Shown piece after piece: positions 1 to 11,392 of a stretch of 64,000 nt of DNA. The stretch spans positions 100,507,417 to 100,571,416 of the forward strand of contig OY720639.1 of assembly GCA_963169105.1 (NCBI GenBank), given 5' to 3'. Both the position numbers and the translations under genes were made by a program. This DNA is from Ceriagrion tenellum (lineage: Eukaryota > Arthropoda > Insecta > Odonata > Coenagrionidae). A model generated the notes under the pieces. The model was given only the letters and a program-made list of their open reading frames with translations, was not told the DNA's origin and ran no database searches. How positions within the stretch are numbered: position 1 is the first letter of the stretch; every line of letters starts with the position of its first letter.

Positions 1-560
1 GTAAACAATGAACATGGTGATTCTTGCAGATCACCAAATATGACATTTATTGTGATGAAATTTTTAATGAAGAAATTTACTTTCACCAACATGCAACAAA
101 TAATGGGTATGCTACAAATACTGCAGAAACCACTAAATCAGTCTATAATGTAACTACCTAAACGTGACACAAGACTCATGCAGGAAACATGGTGTTAGCA
201 CTACTCGGCAGATTTAGAAACATGCATTAGGGTGCATATGAATTAATCAGTTAAACTACCTATCAACTGACTTACGTCTAAGTGTCAACGCAGCCACTAT
301 GGTCTCTTATCTATTAGCGGGAAAAACGACATTTTAAATCTGTTCCACAATCTATTCCCCTTATTGTATTCTCATGATCTGATCTACCGTAGTATGGTGG
401 AGTTCATAAGATATTGATGACTTCGTCTGAAAATAAATCAGTTTTCAACTTACATGAAAGATTGAGTCTAATTTTCAATGAAAGCGATTCCCAACCAAGT
501 TGTTGCAAGAGGTCAGAAACACAGACGAGACTATCATAACAGCGCACCGATCGACGTTCT
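1..560 (-). mobile_element. CR1-like LINE, subfamily B, 3' fragment (decayed)
   Basis: Minus-strand translation gives a decayed end of a CR1-like ORF2. Residues resembling LLQQLGWESL and KTDLFSDEV match the LIEELGWELL and ETDLFTDDV stretches of the intact family A ORF2 at 18.1-21.3 kb. A diverged DRFKMSF-like segment and 3' UTR follow toward position 1. The 3' UTR is like the one in the plus-strand copy at 22.1-22.9 kb, so I treat both as subfamily B. Stops and frame changes show it is dead. The copy may run past the window's left edge. Confidence 0.75.
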
Positions 561-640
561 CCGATCTGCGCTAACTTCATCGCCTTGAATGGAAAGCTTC
601 TACGTGAGGATAGACACCCACATCGGTCCTCGGTCCTGTT

Positions 641-714
641 CATGTTGGTGATAAGTAACCCCCTGCCAAACACCCTTGTGGTGGCTAGCAGGGGAATAAG
701 TTGATGTAGATAGA
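641..714 (+). mobile_element. LINE 3' terminal hairpin and TAGATG tail
   Basis: This is a plus-strand copy of the terminal hairpin shared by the CR1-like families here. CCCCTGC pairs with GCAGGGG around a CCTTGTGGTGG loop region, followed by TTGATGTAGATAGAT. It sits against the opposite-strand fragment at 1-560, so two LINE pieces of opposite orientation abut. Confidence 0.7.
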
Positions 715-909
715 TATTGAGGATAAACACTGAATTCTCCAGCGGCTGTCCAAAAGAAGGTAGAGGGATGATAAGGCATTGATAGAAGACGATCTTCTAG
801 CTCGGAAATTTATGAAAATGGCAATTCGTCATTTGTGGAACTACTCTGAACTGCTTCAAGCGTTGACGATAGATAGAAGGTAGAGCGTCATCGTTCGAGT
901 ACCACAGGC

Positions 910-1200
910 ATTCGTGGACTTATATTATTTGTATAGATTACATTAATTGCGCGTAATACAGGGCATCAAGTATGAGAAATGTCTTAATAATTAATATTAT
1001 CTTATGAAATAAAAGTTATCAAGTTTACCTTAGCGTTCTCTAGCATGTGAAAATTTTCCACGTACTAATAAACATTTACATGTGCAACGATGAGTCATCC
1101 TCCTACTCATGTATTCGTTGATTACACTCTTAATCTGCGTTCGGAGTCATGTAACCATGATTTCATCGGGCGCGGTGTTACAGCAGAATCGAAATTCTAT
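910..1200. repeat. Interspersed repeat J, copy 1
   Basis: This AT-rich stretch (cattaattg, aagttatcaagtttacc, catgtattcgttg, cagaatcga segments) recurs in diverged form at 13205-13370 plus 14045-14162, where about 675 nt of other sequence interrupts it. No coding frame is seen and its class is unknown. The rest of 715-1429 shows nothing further. Confidence 0.5.
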
Positions 1201-1429
1201 TACTTCTATTGGCCACAAAACGTCATCAACAAGATAACGCAACGCAGCGAAACCCGGAAACAATAGAATAGCCTGAAATTATGATGTTACTGAGGTAAAT
1301 AGAAATCTTTCCAATGCTCTCTTTATTCTAAGGAATTTAGCCTTGTTGGTGCTTTCCAATTTGATAAGAATGATACTTATATTTTAAATATATTTTTAAT
1401 ACAGTAATACATTTTTTCCTATCCCTGGA

Positions 1430-2470
1430 CTACAACCTTGACGTGGTGGAAGAGCTTGCGCGTTTCAATGACCCCTAGAGCTGGACTGGCGGGAGCAATT
1501 AATAACGCTCCCGGTGGGGCCACCCATGCCAGATAGGTCAAAGGGTAGGAGCCAGACGAAAGGTAGTCTCGTGATGGTGTCACATGAAAAACACTGTTGG
1601 AAAATGTGGGTGGGAGTTCCCTCCCAACTATTTACTACCCAGAAAAATGTATGCCAATCAAAGATAAATGAATCCTGGCAACTACGGGACGCCGTCTGAT
1701 GGGGCGGGTGTCGGGCCCGGCATCGGGGGAGGCAAGGCCCCCGAGGTGGTCATCACACGAAATCCTTTCACAACACAGCCATCACAGGATACAAGGACCA
1801 AGGAATATAAGAAGAAAAGGAATGTACCGATAACAATAGGAACTTGGAACGTTAGGACAATGATGAGGGCTGGGAAGCTGGAAAATATTAAACGAGAAAT
1901 GGATAGAGGGAAAATGGATGCCTTGGGGCTGTGCGAGGTGAGATGGAAGGACAGCGGGGACTACTGGAGTGATAGTTACAGGGTAACGTACAGTGGTGAG
2001 GTTGAGAGACAACGTGGGGTAGCTATAGTATTGAATGCAAAATTTGGAACGAGGGTAGTAAAAATTAAACAGGTGAGCGACAGGATACTAATGGTAGAAA
2101 TAAAAGCACGCCCTACAAATTTCGTATTGGTACAGGCGTACATGCCCATAAGCCATCATAGGGAGGAAGGAACGCAGTAGTGGGGGAAGGGAGAGATGGG
2201 TATGAAGAGGGAGGGTTTTGATTAGGAACGAGTAATGATCGCGGAGGGAAGGCAGTTGAATTTTGTTAGAGAAATAAATAAATAGTTCCAAACACTTGGT
2301 TTAAACACCATCGTAGGAGGATGTACACATGAAAAATGCCGGGAGACACTGGGAGATATCAAATTGACTACATCATGTTTAGGCAAAGATTCAGGAACAG
2401 TGTGAAGAATTCGCGGAGCTATTCCGGGGATATACTAGAGATAGATAGGTCCCGGAAAGTGTAGAAGACC
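1430..2470 (+). mobile_element. RTE-like LINE, 5' part with endonuclease domain (pseudogene)
   Basis: The frame from about 1668 to 2180 encodes the N-terminal half of an apurinic-type endonuclease. It has IGTWNVRTMMRAGKLENIK, then LGLCEVRWKDSG, a VAIVLNAKFG strand and VLVQAYMP. This pattern is typical of RTE-clade LINEs often annotated as craniofacial development protein 2-like. After a stop near 2178 the domain continues in other frames, including GRYQIDYIMFRQRFRNSVKN near 2340-2420, so there are at least two frameshifts or stops. The GC-richer leader at 1430-1660 is probably the element's 5' UTR. No reverse transcriptase follows, so the copy is 3' truncated. Confidence 0.85.
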
Positions 2471-3357
2471 GAGAGGAGATTCTCTGACATTCAGCAAAAC
2501 CTACCTAAACTGGTAGAATACTTTTTTAAAAATGTAGTTTTTAACAGCCACTTGGACTATGGCTTGTAATTGTCGAGGAAGGCCTCGGACATAAAATTTA
2601 AATTTCTGTCAAATAAGGTCGTTCGGATACCTACTAAACCCCCATCTCGGCAGCTCTATGGACCTCTGTTTATAAAAGTGAAAACGTTAACTGTTTATAG
2701 CATATGTGCGAGTAGAATCCTGATAAATGTAAAAGAAACCCTTGATCTCTTTCCTACACAATGAAAAATTCACAAATATAGTACAATGAATAACTATTTC
2801 ATCTCCCATAACCGTGAAGGTTGACTATAACCGAATATGCAAATCGTCGAATAAAAATTACAGAAAAGTCGAATAATCCTTTTCAGAATAAGAATATATA
2901 CCATCTTTAAGGACCTTAAATATATAAATAATGGTTTATTCACACAATATCAAGCGCTAATTATTTTGACGGTTCGGCAAATTTGATTTGGACGTGAGAG
3001 GAAATAAAATTGAGCTCGGTGAGAGAGGGACTCCGGATTTGGCAAAAGGTTGGATGAGCGTGGATGCGACACGGGAAAACGAAAATGTAATAAGAGAGTT
3101 TCGGAGGCAGTGAAAGATGTTTTAAAGAGGCGACGCGATAAAAGGGAAAACATTAGATCAGACACAAGAGTAGAGGAAGTGAAAAAGGTCCGCTGAGACA
3201 CATGATGTGGAGGAGAGTGGAGAATATGAAACGGAATTTTATTCGCGAAAGCTGACGACGGAAAAGGGGAGTGACTGTGCGTCCGCATGAAGACAGTCTT
3301 CTATATTCACGTTATCTCTGAGGCCGTTGTAAATGATGATGGATTTTTGTAGAGGTG
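2471..3357. other. Intergenic, no gene recognised
   Basis: AT-rich sequence to about 2940. From 2950 to 3300 there is a purine-rich, GC-richer stretch whose short ORFs have no family I recognise; it could be old LINE sequence. I support no gene here. Confidence 0.4.
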
Positions 3358-3960
3358 GATATCTACATCTACATACCACCCTCCTAGTCACCGCATGGGC
3401 TTGTAGAAGGGGGTCTTAGGACACCAGCCGTGTAAAGACATAAGGTTTTGGGAGGTGAAACGGTGACGTGAATTATGGGAGTGTATTTGATGGAGCTCAG
3501 TTTTTACTGTGGGCACTTATTGTGCGCGAAAAGAACGACTATTTGTACCTATCTGTTTGGCAATGCACCGCTCTTTCATCGCTTCTATCAGACCTAGCGT
3601 TGTAGTGAGGCGTCATCGTAATATTCTCTGTGTCACTCTGAAACACACCAATCTTGAATTTCTCCAGCAATCTAAGCATAGCGAGTAGCCTCCGAGTCTC
3701 TAGGGGCTACCACCTTAATCCCTCTAAAAGTTGTAAAAAACTATATGTTCGCTCGTAGCATTTTTTAACGAAGCGCGCAGCTTTTCTTTGTATTTTATTA
3801 ATTTTTTGGTTGAATCTTTATGACCAGGGTCCCAAATGCTCCCGGCGTATTCGAGATGTGGCCTAACCAAAGGAAAGTAGCATCTCTCTTTAACTTTATC
3901 ATCCGAGATCCTTCCTATTATTAGCTTAACAGAACCTCGTTTTTTTTAATGCTGTGCCGA
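3358..3960 (-). mobile_element. CR1-like LINE, family C, 3' end
   Basis: This is a minus-strand copy whose 3' tail (ctacatctacat, the reverse of the TAGATG tail) is at low coordinates and whose coding part is at high coordinates. The reverse complement near 3830-3880 gives a diverged LVRPHLEYAG.IWDP motif, the conserved C-terminal segment of CR1-like ORF2. The same family recurs at 11690-11965 (+), 40665-41095 (-) and 42773-44430 (-). Many stops. Confidence 0.75.
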
Positions 3961-4440
3961 ATATGTTTTGTATGCGTGTTCCCCACGATCGATTATGTTG
4001 TGAGACTTTTCGGGTGAAATCCGCGTGTTGCAAGGTGTAAGCACAAGTCCTTTAGATTGCCTTACAATAACTACGAAGTGGAGACATCGAACTTTTTCGA
4101 ATGTTTCGGTCGAATCATTATTTGCATTATGTGTAGTAGCAAAGGCGAATGGACATGGTAAGGCAGATTTTTTTGTGTTTTTGTCACTGGAAAACGAGAG
4201 AAAAGGTTATAGTTTTGCACCCAACGTTCCGATAGCATTAGGATAGGCATTCATGTTTGTATTTTTCAATATCCCAAGAGAAGGGCGAAATGCCTGCTAA
4301 TGTGCCGGAGTGACAGGTGGCAACCCACGCAATATTCCACTGTTTTTGACGAAACGTTTTTAGGTTCTTTCAATGGATTGCGCTTTAATATTATACTATT
4401 ACCGATTAATTCGGAACTTTTTCACTTCCTCCTCTCTCGT
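3961..4440. other. Intergenic, nothing recognised
   Basis: Mixed-composition sequence with only short ORFs; no motif or repeat I can name. Confidence 0.35.
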
Positions 4441-4446
4441 TAATTA

Positions 4447-4512
4447 ACTAATACTCCGAGCGAATGGTGGAGGGCAGCAGTCAACCAATCCTAGGATTCA
4501 ACAACCAATGAT
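4447..4512 (+). mobile_element. Family D LINE 3' end only
   Basis: The segment with cagtcaaccaatcctagg followed by a short (atg)n run matches the 3' end of the family D copies at 6350-6400, 9455-9490 and 27995-28030. It is a very short, extremely 5'-truncated insertion. Confidence 0.6.
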
Positions 4513-5037
4513 GATGACCGATAAATTGATTTCAATTTCAAGGTTTTTAAATACTGATGTTCGTTGTTTTCTCCAAATTTTTAATTATGGCAAGTCACGC
4601 AACGTGGCATTGCAGGACCAATGTGCATCTCCATACCTGCGAATGTTGCGAATTTGTCACTTGGTAAGCAGTGATGAGGAAGTAGTGATGAGAAAGCAAT
4701 TCAGAGGCCTTTGGTGTGAGCCCGACGATGCGTGACCTCTGGTGGTAACTTCTTCAAGAGGATATCAGTGCTTACTGCCGCCGATGTCCTTATGTCAGTA
4801 ATATCCGCAAAGAATCCAAGCGGGAGAGATGGAAGTGGGAGGTGATGGATTTTTATGGATGAATGGGTCCCATTTGTGGCTGATTTTGGAGACACCATCA
4901 CTTTTTCGTGTCGGCCTTCGGTCACAAGTTGTACTTCTGCTACTTATACGAATACAACATGAAAATAAGTAAGACGAAGACTAAAATCCTTCCACGCAGA
5001 AGACACAATCAGATTTCAGAAGACACACTGAAAATAG

Positions 5038-5418
5038 AGATCTGTTCTCATATGACGTTAGATATATATTAAGAACCCCTGCGTATTATGCTAGGTTTGA
5101 TCAGATTAACAAGATTAGAGAGATGGATTGTCGTACCGATAGATTTAAAATGTCATTTTCCCGCGTACTATAAGAGATAACAATAGGAAGCGTAGCAAAG
5201 GGATAGGTAGGTGAAATATAGTTAGAGTAGTCTGTAGTGCATGATGCATGTAATAACAAACAAGAATCCCTTTCTTATTATGTAGATACTAAACATCTAG
5301 CTGCATGTCTCCCTTAAATATCCTACTTGCATGGCAATAGTGCATGTTTGGTGATCTTCACCCCCTGCCACACACCCTTGTGGTGGCTCGCAGGGTATTA
5401 CGTAGATGTAGATGTAGA
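5038..5418 (+). mobile_element. CR1-like family A LINE, 5'-truncated copy
   Basis: It begins inside the ORF2 C-terminus (DVRYILRTPAYYARFDQINK), passes the stop, and carries the whole 3' UTR, the CCCTGC..GCAGGG-type hairpin at about 5359-5395 and a TAGATGTAGATGTAG tail. It is inserted in family D between the codons for LKIE and KLKQVD. Confidence 0.9.
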
Positions 5419-5624
5419 GAAATTAAAGCAAGTGGATTCCTTCACCTATCTCGAAAGCACCATCTCGTGGGACGAAAGAAGTGCAACGGATATCGAACGA
5501 AGAATAGCCCAAGCTAAGTAAGCGTTCATGGTAAAAAGACAACTGCTATTTTAGAAAAAGATAGGACTGCAAACCAGGAAACAGTTAGTGAAAACATTCG
5601 TGTGGTATGTGGAGCTCTACGGAT

Positions 5625-6003
5625 CAGTACTGTGGCATGCTCCGCATGCCACTCTTCATTTGTTCCGGAGAGTGGCGAGAGAGAGCGGTTGCGTCGAAGA
5701 TCATGTGACCGGAGGCGACGAAGCCCGGACGAGGGGATATGAACCCAGTTGGACGGCAGAGAAGGAAGGAGGTGTGTCTGGATATGGAGCTTCGCCTCAA
5801 ATAGTCCCTCAATTTCTTTTTCGATATGCATTTAATTTTTTTGTATTCATTGCTTGAATTGTGGAAATGAAATAAGAAACTGCTTGTGAGATATATTTCT
5901 TTTTGTTGCCATTGACTCTCCAATTCAAGAAGCCACGCGTCGGAGACGCCAACGTGAAGAAAAATCCTGCGTGCCGTGGAACACGTGTGGGAAACACAAC
6001 CGT
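5625..6003. mobile_element. Unidentified insertion within family D LINE
   Basis: Family D copies elsewhere run continuously from the GSEAWT region into the ADQKR region. Here about 380 nt separate them. The insert has no coding motif I recognise. GTAC occurs at both boundaries (gtactgtgg and gtaccatgg) and may be a short target duplication. Confidence 0.5.
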
Positions 6004-6544
6004 ACCATGGACCAATGGAAAAGCTGACCAGAAAATAATAGTAGCCTTCGAATCCTAGAGTAGGAGGAGGATGCTAAAGATAAAATGGACGGACAAAATA
6101 AGAAATGATGAATTGTACAGAAGAGTAGAAGAGGAAAGGACCATATGGTATACCATACAGAAAAGAAGAACGAGATGGATTGGACACAACCTGAGACACA
6201 ATGGGTTTATGTAGAATATAATTGAAGGTAAAATAGAGGGAAAAGTCCCCAGAGGAACACCCAGGAATAAGTTTATGGACCAAATAAAGAGGAAAGTCCA
6301 TAGGAAGAGATACCAGGAGGTAAGGGAACTAACATTAGATAGGGAAGAGCGGAGGGCTGCAGTCAACCAATCCTAGGATTGAACGACCAATGAGTGAATC
6401 TTTATTTAAATTGCTCTGGCGTAGCTAAATATGAGCCTCAAAAGCTTGAATGAAGAAATGTGTTGAAGGTTTCAGGCGAGATGAAGAATAGCTTCTCCGA
6501 AGGACAAGGGCTCGGGGTGGAGGAGGAAAGGGCATTGGCGTGAA

Positions 6545-7180
6545 ATCATTGAAAAATGTGTTTTAAGATGCAGATATGTACTGCGACATTTGATGACACA
6601 GTGTATAATATAAATAGAGAATCCGACGATTGCGCAAAATACCACCTCTTGCCATTGCTGACAGGCAAAAGCTTCCCATCCGGATCTCGATCGTATTCCC
6701 ATTCCCAGAACCTGTCCACGTGACAGAGAACCTTTGTTTTCTCCTAGTAAATGGAACGGTGTCGGGAAAAGCTGTGCTCGGCCGCGGCGGATTTTTCAGG
6801 TTGGCCAAGCCTGAAGTGCCGCTGATCTTCCTTGACCCTCATGGCGTACGTCCGGCCTGTCTTTCCTATATAAACCTGGTCGCATTCCAATGGTATATCG
6901 TAGACTCCAGTTGTGAGTAGGCCGTTGGGGTCCTTTGTTTTCACCAGTTGGTTTCTCAGTTTGGACAGTGGAGGCGCTAACTATTCTCTTGGTGTCCTAG
7001 ACCCGGGCATACTTGTACCATGCGTAAATCTGGCCCGGCTTTCGAACTATACATAACATGATGACTTTCCTCCCGCGAAAATATTCCTTCATCCAGATAT
7101 ACGGGTGTGAATGGCTGTCAGGGGTACATCAGTCGGGAATGACAAGTGTAGGATAAGGACATACTTTCAATTATGAAAGA
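6545..7180 (-). pseudogene. Penelope-like element, GIY-YIG endonuclease fragment
   Basis: Minus-strand translation from about 6944 downward reads GVYDIP, then VYIGKTGRTYAMRVKE, HFRLGQPEKSAAAEHSF and, after a stop, TKVLCHVDRFWE. This is the order found in the C-terminal GIY-YIG nuclease domain of Penelope-like retroelements (GVY/YIG catalytic signature, then the GQPEKSA-V/A-EH stretch, then TKVL). In those elements the domain nicks target DNA for reverse transcription. The reverse transcriptase part is absent and the frame is broken, so this is a remnant. Confidence 0.85.
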
Positions 7181-7350
7181 TATTAGAACGACAGACATAA
7201 TTTTACTAATAATGGGATCAGACGCGAAACCGACTCGAGTTGAAGAGGCTTAAAATAATCCAATACATGATGGAAAACGATGCATCAACTGCGACAAGAA
7301 CGGATGCAATTAAAAATAGCAGCCAACTGGAATTACCTACAGCAAAAGTT

Positions 7351-7421
7351 TGCATCGGCCGGGAATCGAACCCGGGCCGCCCGCGTGGCAGGCGAGCATT
7401 CTACCACTGAACCACCGATGC
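7351..7421 (-). tRNA. tRNA-Gly(GCC), copy 1
   Basis: A 71-nt cloverleaf. The acceptor stem GCATCGG/CCGATGC is perfect with discriminator A, the D arm contains the TGGTTCAGTGG A box, the anticodon loop is CTGCCAC (anticodon GCC), and the T arm has GGTTCGATTCC. A TTTT run for Pol III termination follows on the minus strand just below 7350. It is identical to the four other copies in this window. Flanks resemble those copies weakly (a GCAAAAG motif on the 3' side, CTTCAGCTAAAATC on the 5' side). Confidence 0.95.
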
Positions 7422-7544
7422 TTACATATATAGCAGACTCTTTACTTTTTTTACTTTCTCTACAACTTCAGCTAAAATCATCTTTCGCTTTGACCGCCCG
7501 GGAAGTACCAGTATGACACAACTCTGCCGGCCTAAATCCCTTAA

Positions 7545-8073
7545 GGGGGCTCACTACTTCTCAGATTCTCCTCGACTGGCTTCTCCCCTCCGAGACCTGA
7601 GTGGAATGGGAAAGTCCTAATCTTCTTGTCGAGGGGGGGGAGTAGTTAGAGGAGGGGGTGACGGCAGAGGAGGTGGGGGCAGTCGGCCAGATGCCGTGAC
7701 TAGATCGCGAAAAAACACGAAACGTGCGTTAGCATTTTAAAGTCTGAGGCCTTATGGTGACAAGCATAATAAAGTAGATGACACCAAATTAAATACCAAA
7801 GACCATTATGTGATCTTACTACGTGATATGTTTCTTTTAGTGAATAAAAAGGGCAATGAAGAGGTCTGAAAAATGACTGAAAAAGGTCACTGAAAACACT
7901 AATTATAATTAATATGTCTAGTGAAGTGAACAATGTCTCTCAATGAAAGCTCAGATACATTCTTTTCTAACTAAAATGTGAAAACTTAAACTTCCTACAC
8001 AAAAAAATAATAGGGTGACAATTAAAATAAAAGTGGTCTGCAGAGGCGATTTTAGCTGAGGTAGTGAGCCTCC
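7545..8073. mobile_element. TTAA-flanked non-autonomous DNA transposon (529 nt)
   Basis: Terminal inverted repeats GGGGGCTCACTAC (7545 on) and GTAGTGAGCCTCC (ending 8073) are bordered on both sides by TTAA (7541-7544 and 8074-8077). TTAA duplication is characteristic of piggyBac and also of Kolobok elements. No transposase frame is present. The interior includes a G-rich stretch at 7628-7680 and AT-rich sequence. Confidence 0.65.
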
Positions 8074-8077
8074 TTAA

Positions 8078-8914
8078 ACCGCTATGGTGGCGTGAATTCT
8101 TACACTGATCTCTCTTCGATTTTTCGCGCTAATGAATTCTAGATTATGATCGGATAATCGAAAGACACGGATAGCCAATAAATACTGAAAATTTGGTGGT
8201 GATGTGAATGGATTTCACAATTCAATTTGTTAGAAAAAATTTATTTTTAACAACAAGAAAACAAATGAATCGCTAAATACAGTGATTATAGCATATTTTG
8301 GAATATCGAAGTTTCGATACATTAATTCTTGCCTTTACCATTGAAACATAATACTTTATTATGTATTGGGTGAAGATATACGCGCATTTTACATTAACCG
8401 GCTTTTACATTAATTTTTTTACATTATTTCGCAAACTGTTAACCTAGAGTGTACTGTACCTCAATCACAAATACCACTAATTCATAGAAAGTGGACCAAT
8501 AGAATGCAACTTACCTCCAGGTTACCGGACGCTTCACCTGTCTACATCGAGCAAATCACCATCATTCCTGTGCCCTAATGTTTTAATTTCTGCGATGACT
8601 TCAGCGTACTGGATGGAAGCTCATTATGGCCGTTGAATCCTAGGTTAGGGAACTTCATCGAGAAGGGTAATTTGAAGGTATTTTTATGAGATTATCTCTC
8701 CGTTGACCGATTTCACAAAGTGCCTCCAAATGCCTTTAGTTTTGGTTGATGCTGCGGAGGTTGGAATTTCTTTTTGGTGACATATAATAGTGTTCCTCGA
8801 CTTTCCGAGCGTAAATGAAAGGAGATAGGCTGGTTAAAATTTTTAAAGTTACTGAAACAGTTCCGACCATAGGATCTCGCCTCAACCGGTCGATTAGTAA
8901 CTGATATATTGAAT
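8078..8914. other. Intergenic, nothing recognised
   Basis: AT-rich in the first half and mixed in the second. No supported gene, RNA or repeat. Confidence 0.35.
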
Positions 8915-9495
8915 AGAAGGGGAAAGTCTATCTCAAGGAATCACGTCTCGACGAAAGAAGAACGACTGACATCAAGCGGAGAATAGCCCAAGTTAAGAAG
9001 GCGTTTATGGGAAAACAGCCACTGCTGTGGTCAAAGAAGATAGGACTACGAACCAGAAGATAGTTTTGGAAAAAATTCGTGAGGAGTGCGGCACAAATGG
9101 GTCGGAAGCATGGACCATTGAAAAAGCTGACCAGAAAAGAATAGAAGCTTTCCAAACCTGTTGCTGGAGGAGATGCTTAGGGTAATATGGACAAACAAAA
9201 TAAGAAATGATGAAGGATATAGAAGAGTAGAAGAGGAAAGGACTATAAGGAACACTTATGAGAAAAGAAGAATCAGATTGGACACCCTGAGACATAATGT
9301 GTTTGTGAATAATATAATTGAAGGCAAAATAGAGGGAAAGATCCCGGAGATAAACCCAGAAACAAGTTCATGGACCAAATAAAGAGAAAAGTATACAGGA
9401 AGAGTAACCAGGAGGTAAGGGAACTAGCATAAGATAGGGAAGGGTGGTGGACTGCAGTAAACCAATCTTAGGATTGAACCACCAATGAGTGAATG
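8915..9495 (+). mobile_element. Family D (RTE-like) LINE C-terminal fragment
   Basis: It matches the other D copies: a decayed STKEERLTS.. region at about 8940-8990, then WTNKIRNDEGYRRVEEERT, then NNIIEGKIEGK, and the 3' end at about 9490 with cttaggattgaaccacc followed by aatga. The only open piece is 9161-9382. Non-functional. Confidence 0.8.
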
Positions 9496-10005
9496 GGGGA
9501 AATTAACTTGGCTTGTGAAATTTTGTTCGATTGAAATAAGTAAACATTCGAGATATTGGCACCTCAGAAAAGTTTACTTATAGGGATGAGGTATACATCT
9601 GTAAATAGGGAGATAAAATAATCACATATTCATAGAATATTTCTATGATTTGAGAATTTTTATTGCTGAATTCCCAGTCGCTTCCATTTCTGGGTTATCT
9701 CATAGCCATCATAGTTACGTTTCGATTGAATGTCTTTTACCTATTTTACAATTTAAGTTTAGTTAAACATGTAAATCGAATGAATTACCTAAACCTACGT
9801 CGTTATAATAAATATTCTAAGAAAATTTATTATTTTTTTCGTAAATATTTTCCCTGCCACTCATTTCTGATACCAACTGAAAGCATGTGTATTTTTTTTT
9901 GATTCGATCAGTTTTTTTTGTCTAATATGGATTATGTGTTGCTTTACCTCTTACTAAATTCAACTTTTTTTACTGTTTTTTTATATTTTAAAGTCACTTT
10001 GGCAT
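9496..10005. other. AT-rich spacer
   Basis: AT-rich with several T8+ runs (for example 9892-9899). The small ORFs look like chance products of composition. Confidence 0.4.
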
Positions 10006-10800
10006 TTTCCAAGCCCCCAATAGAGTGTGTTACACGGTGTGATTCCAAACTAGGCATGAAGCACTCATCCCAGTTTAAATCACAAACGCGCATGTACCCC
10101 CAGAATGCCAGGCGCAGGCCAAAAGCTTTCAGGACAACAGTGCACAGGCAGACCAGAAACTAGCAGAGTGCTACGTAGAAGAACACGATACCACGCAGTA
10201 CACTACTCAAGATACAACTACTGGTTAGTATTATTAATGCGATTGGTAAATAGCACTTAAAGGTACGATATCATGTGAGAGTATACCATGAGAGATTATT
10301 ATCGATTAAATGCGAGGTTATTATCTAAAATTCATGTTAAGATATTTAGCACTACTGGAAAAACCGATTTAACCTAGTCAGTTTCCTAGAACTGATCTAT
10401 CGCAACTATTATGGTCCCTTATTGTATTTACGTGGAACAAATGACACTTTAAACCAGGGGTGGCCAACGCGCGAGCCGCCTTGAACATTATTCCTCCCCG
10501 TGAGATTCATCACATTTTAATACAATAACTTTAACGCAATAATAATGACTCATTATGTTTCAATTTTTAAAACCAAAAAAATGTCTATAGTGGGTCTAAA
10601 TCTAATATGGGGATATATAATTTTATGTACGGCCCGCGGAGTTATGATGCATTTCCTAAGCGGCCCGCAAGATCATTTTGGTTGGCCACCCCTAATTTAA
10701 ACCTATCGGTTCAGCAGGCTATTTCCGTAATCTTATGCCTGTGATATATATGCTGATATAGGACCTCTAGTCCACGGTGTATAACACACCCTGTCTCTAG
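10006..10800 (-). mobile_element. CR1-like LINE, subfamily E, 3' part interrupted by an hAT MITE
   Basis: The minus-strand copy runs from the 3' hairpin region (about 10010-10045) through a long UTR with ccaggcgcaggcc (about 10110) and catgttaagatatttagcac (about 10330), which match the plus copy at 43340-43841. The coding end follows. The TDRFK codons are split by the MITE at 10455-10694 and resume at 10703. Confidence 0.75.
10455..10694. mobile_element. hAT-like MITE (240 nt) with 8-bp target duplication
   Basis: The ends are CAGGGGTGGCCAAC and GTTGGCCACCCCTA. The flanking 8-mers are ctttaaac (10447-10454) and atttaaac (10695-10702), one mismatch. The CAGGGGTGG-type terminus and 8-bp duplication are hallmarks of hAT elements. 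No transposase is encoded. It sits inside the coding end of the E LINE, so it is younger than that copy. Confidence 0.85.
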
Positions 10801-10860
10801 CCATACCTAGCTAGCTAGTTACCTTTATTCATAGCCCAATGACGATCGTTTTTCAACAAT

Positions 10861-11335
10861 AACACCGAGTGGAGCTCATCGGAGGGACAAAAACGCCACC
10901 GCTTTCGTACTCCCTCCAACCATCAAGTTGACGTCTTCTCCGCCGATGGCAGCACTCTCTCGGCGACCTAATGAAATTCCTCCGCTTGACGCGGAAATAC
11001 GCTGTGAAAACGGCCGACGGTGCACGATGCCGCGCGAGCCCACCTCCGTCCCGATCCCATTAATATGCATTTCGAAAGCCTTCCTTCTGACCTTTTGAGA
11101 GACCATTGTTCACGCTTTTGCCCATGTGTACGTATATACATTCATCACACTCCGTCCGTCGCTTGGAGGGTGGTGCGCGGCCTAATGAAGGTCGGGCTGC
11201 AAGGAAGCGGTGCAGTTCTGCTCCTTTCCGACGTCAACCGGCGTGGGGTCCCACGTTTCATTTCAATCTATTGTGACGGAAAAGACCCATCCTCTGTGAC
11301 GTTCGCATTGTTGCGCGCTAGTGAATTATGACGTA
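10861..11335. promoter_or_regulatory. CpG-rich block, possible regulatory region
   Basis: About 475 nt are clearly richer in G+C and CpG than the surroundings (for example cgccgatgg, ctctcggcgacc, cggccgacgg, gccgcgcgagcc). ORFs exist on both strands (10876-11106 minus, 11020-11331 plus) but neither resembles a known protein. It could be an unmethylated promoter-like island or an exon of an unrecognised gene. Confidence 0.3.
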
Positions 11336-11392
11336 GGAGCTTATGGCGCCTAGCATTGCGCAGGCGTAGATGAATATTTATGGTGGTGCCTT

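Larger units (their letters stand above)
4945..6405 (+). mobile_element. Family D (RTE-like) LINE C-terminus, interrupted by two insertions
   Basis: The C-terminal part of an RTE-like reverse transcriptase protein is spread over three blocks. Block one (4945-5037) gives KTKILPRRR and ends in LKIE. Block two (5419-5624) continues with KLKQVDSFTYLESTISW and RRIAQAK. Block three (6004-6405) has WTDKIRNDE and GHNLRHNGF-like sequence and the 3' end. The first gap is a family A LINE (5038-5418). The second (about 5625-6003) is an unidentified insertion. Stops and frameshifts are present throughout. Close relatives are at 8915-9495 and 27400-28030. Confidence 0.8.

Noticed and set aside
10876..11331. 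ORFs on both strands of the CpG-rich block at 11 kb
   Set aside because: Neither shows a domain; open frames are expected where stop codons are rare because of high GC.
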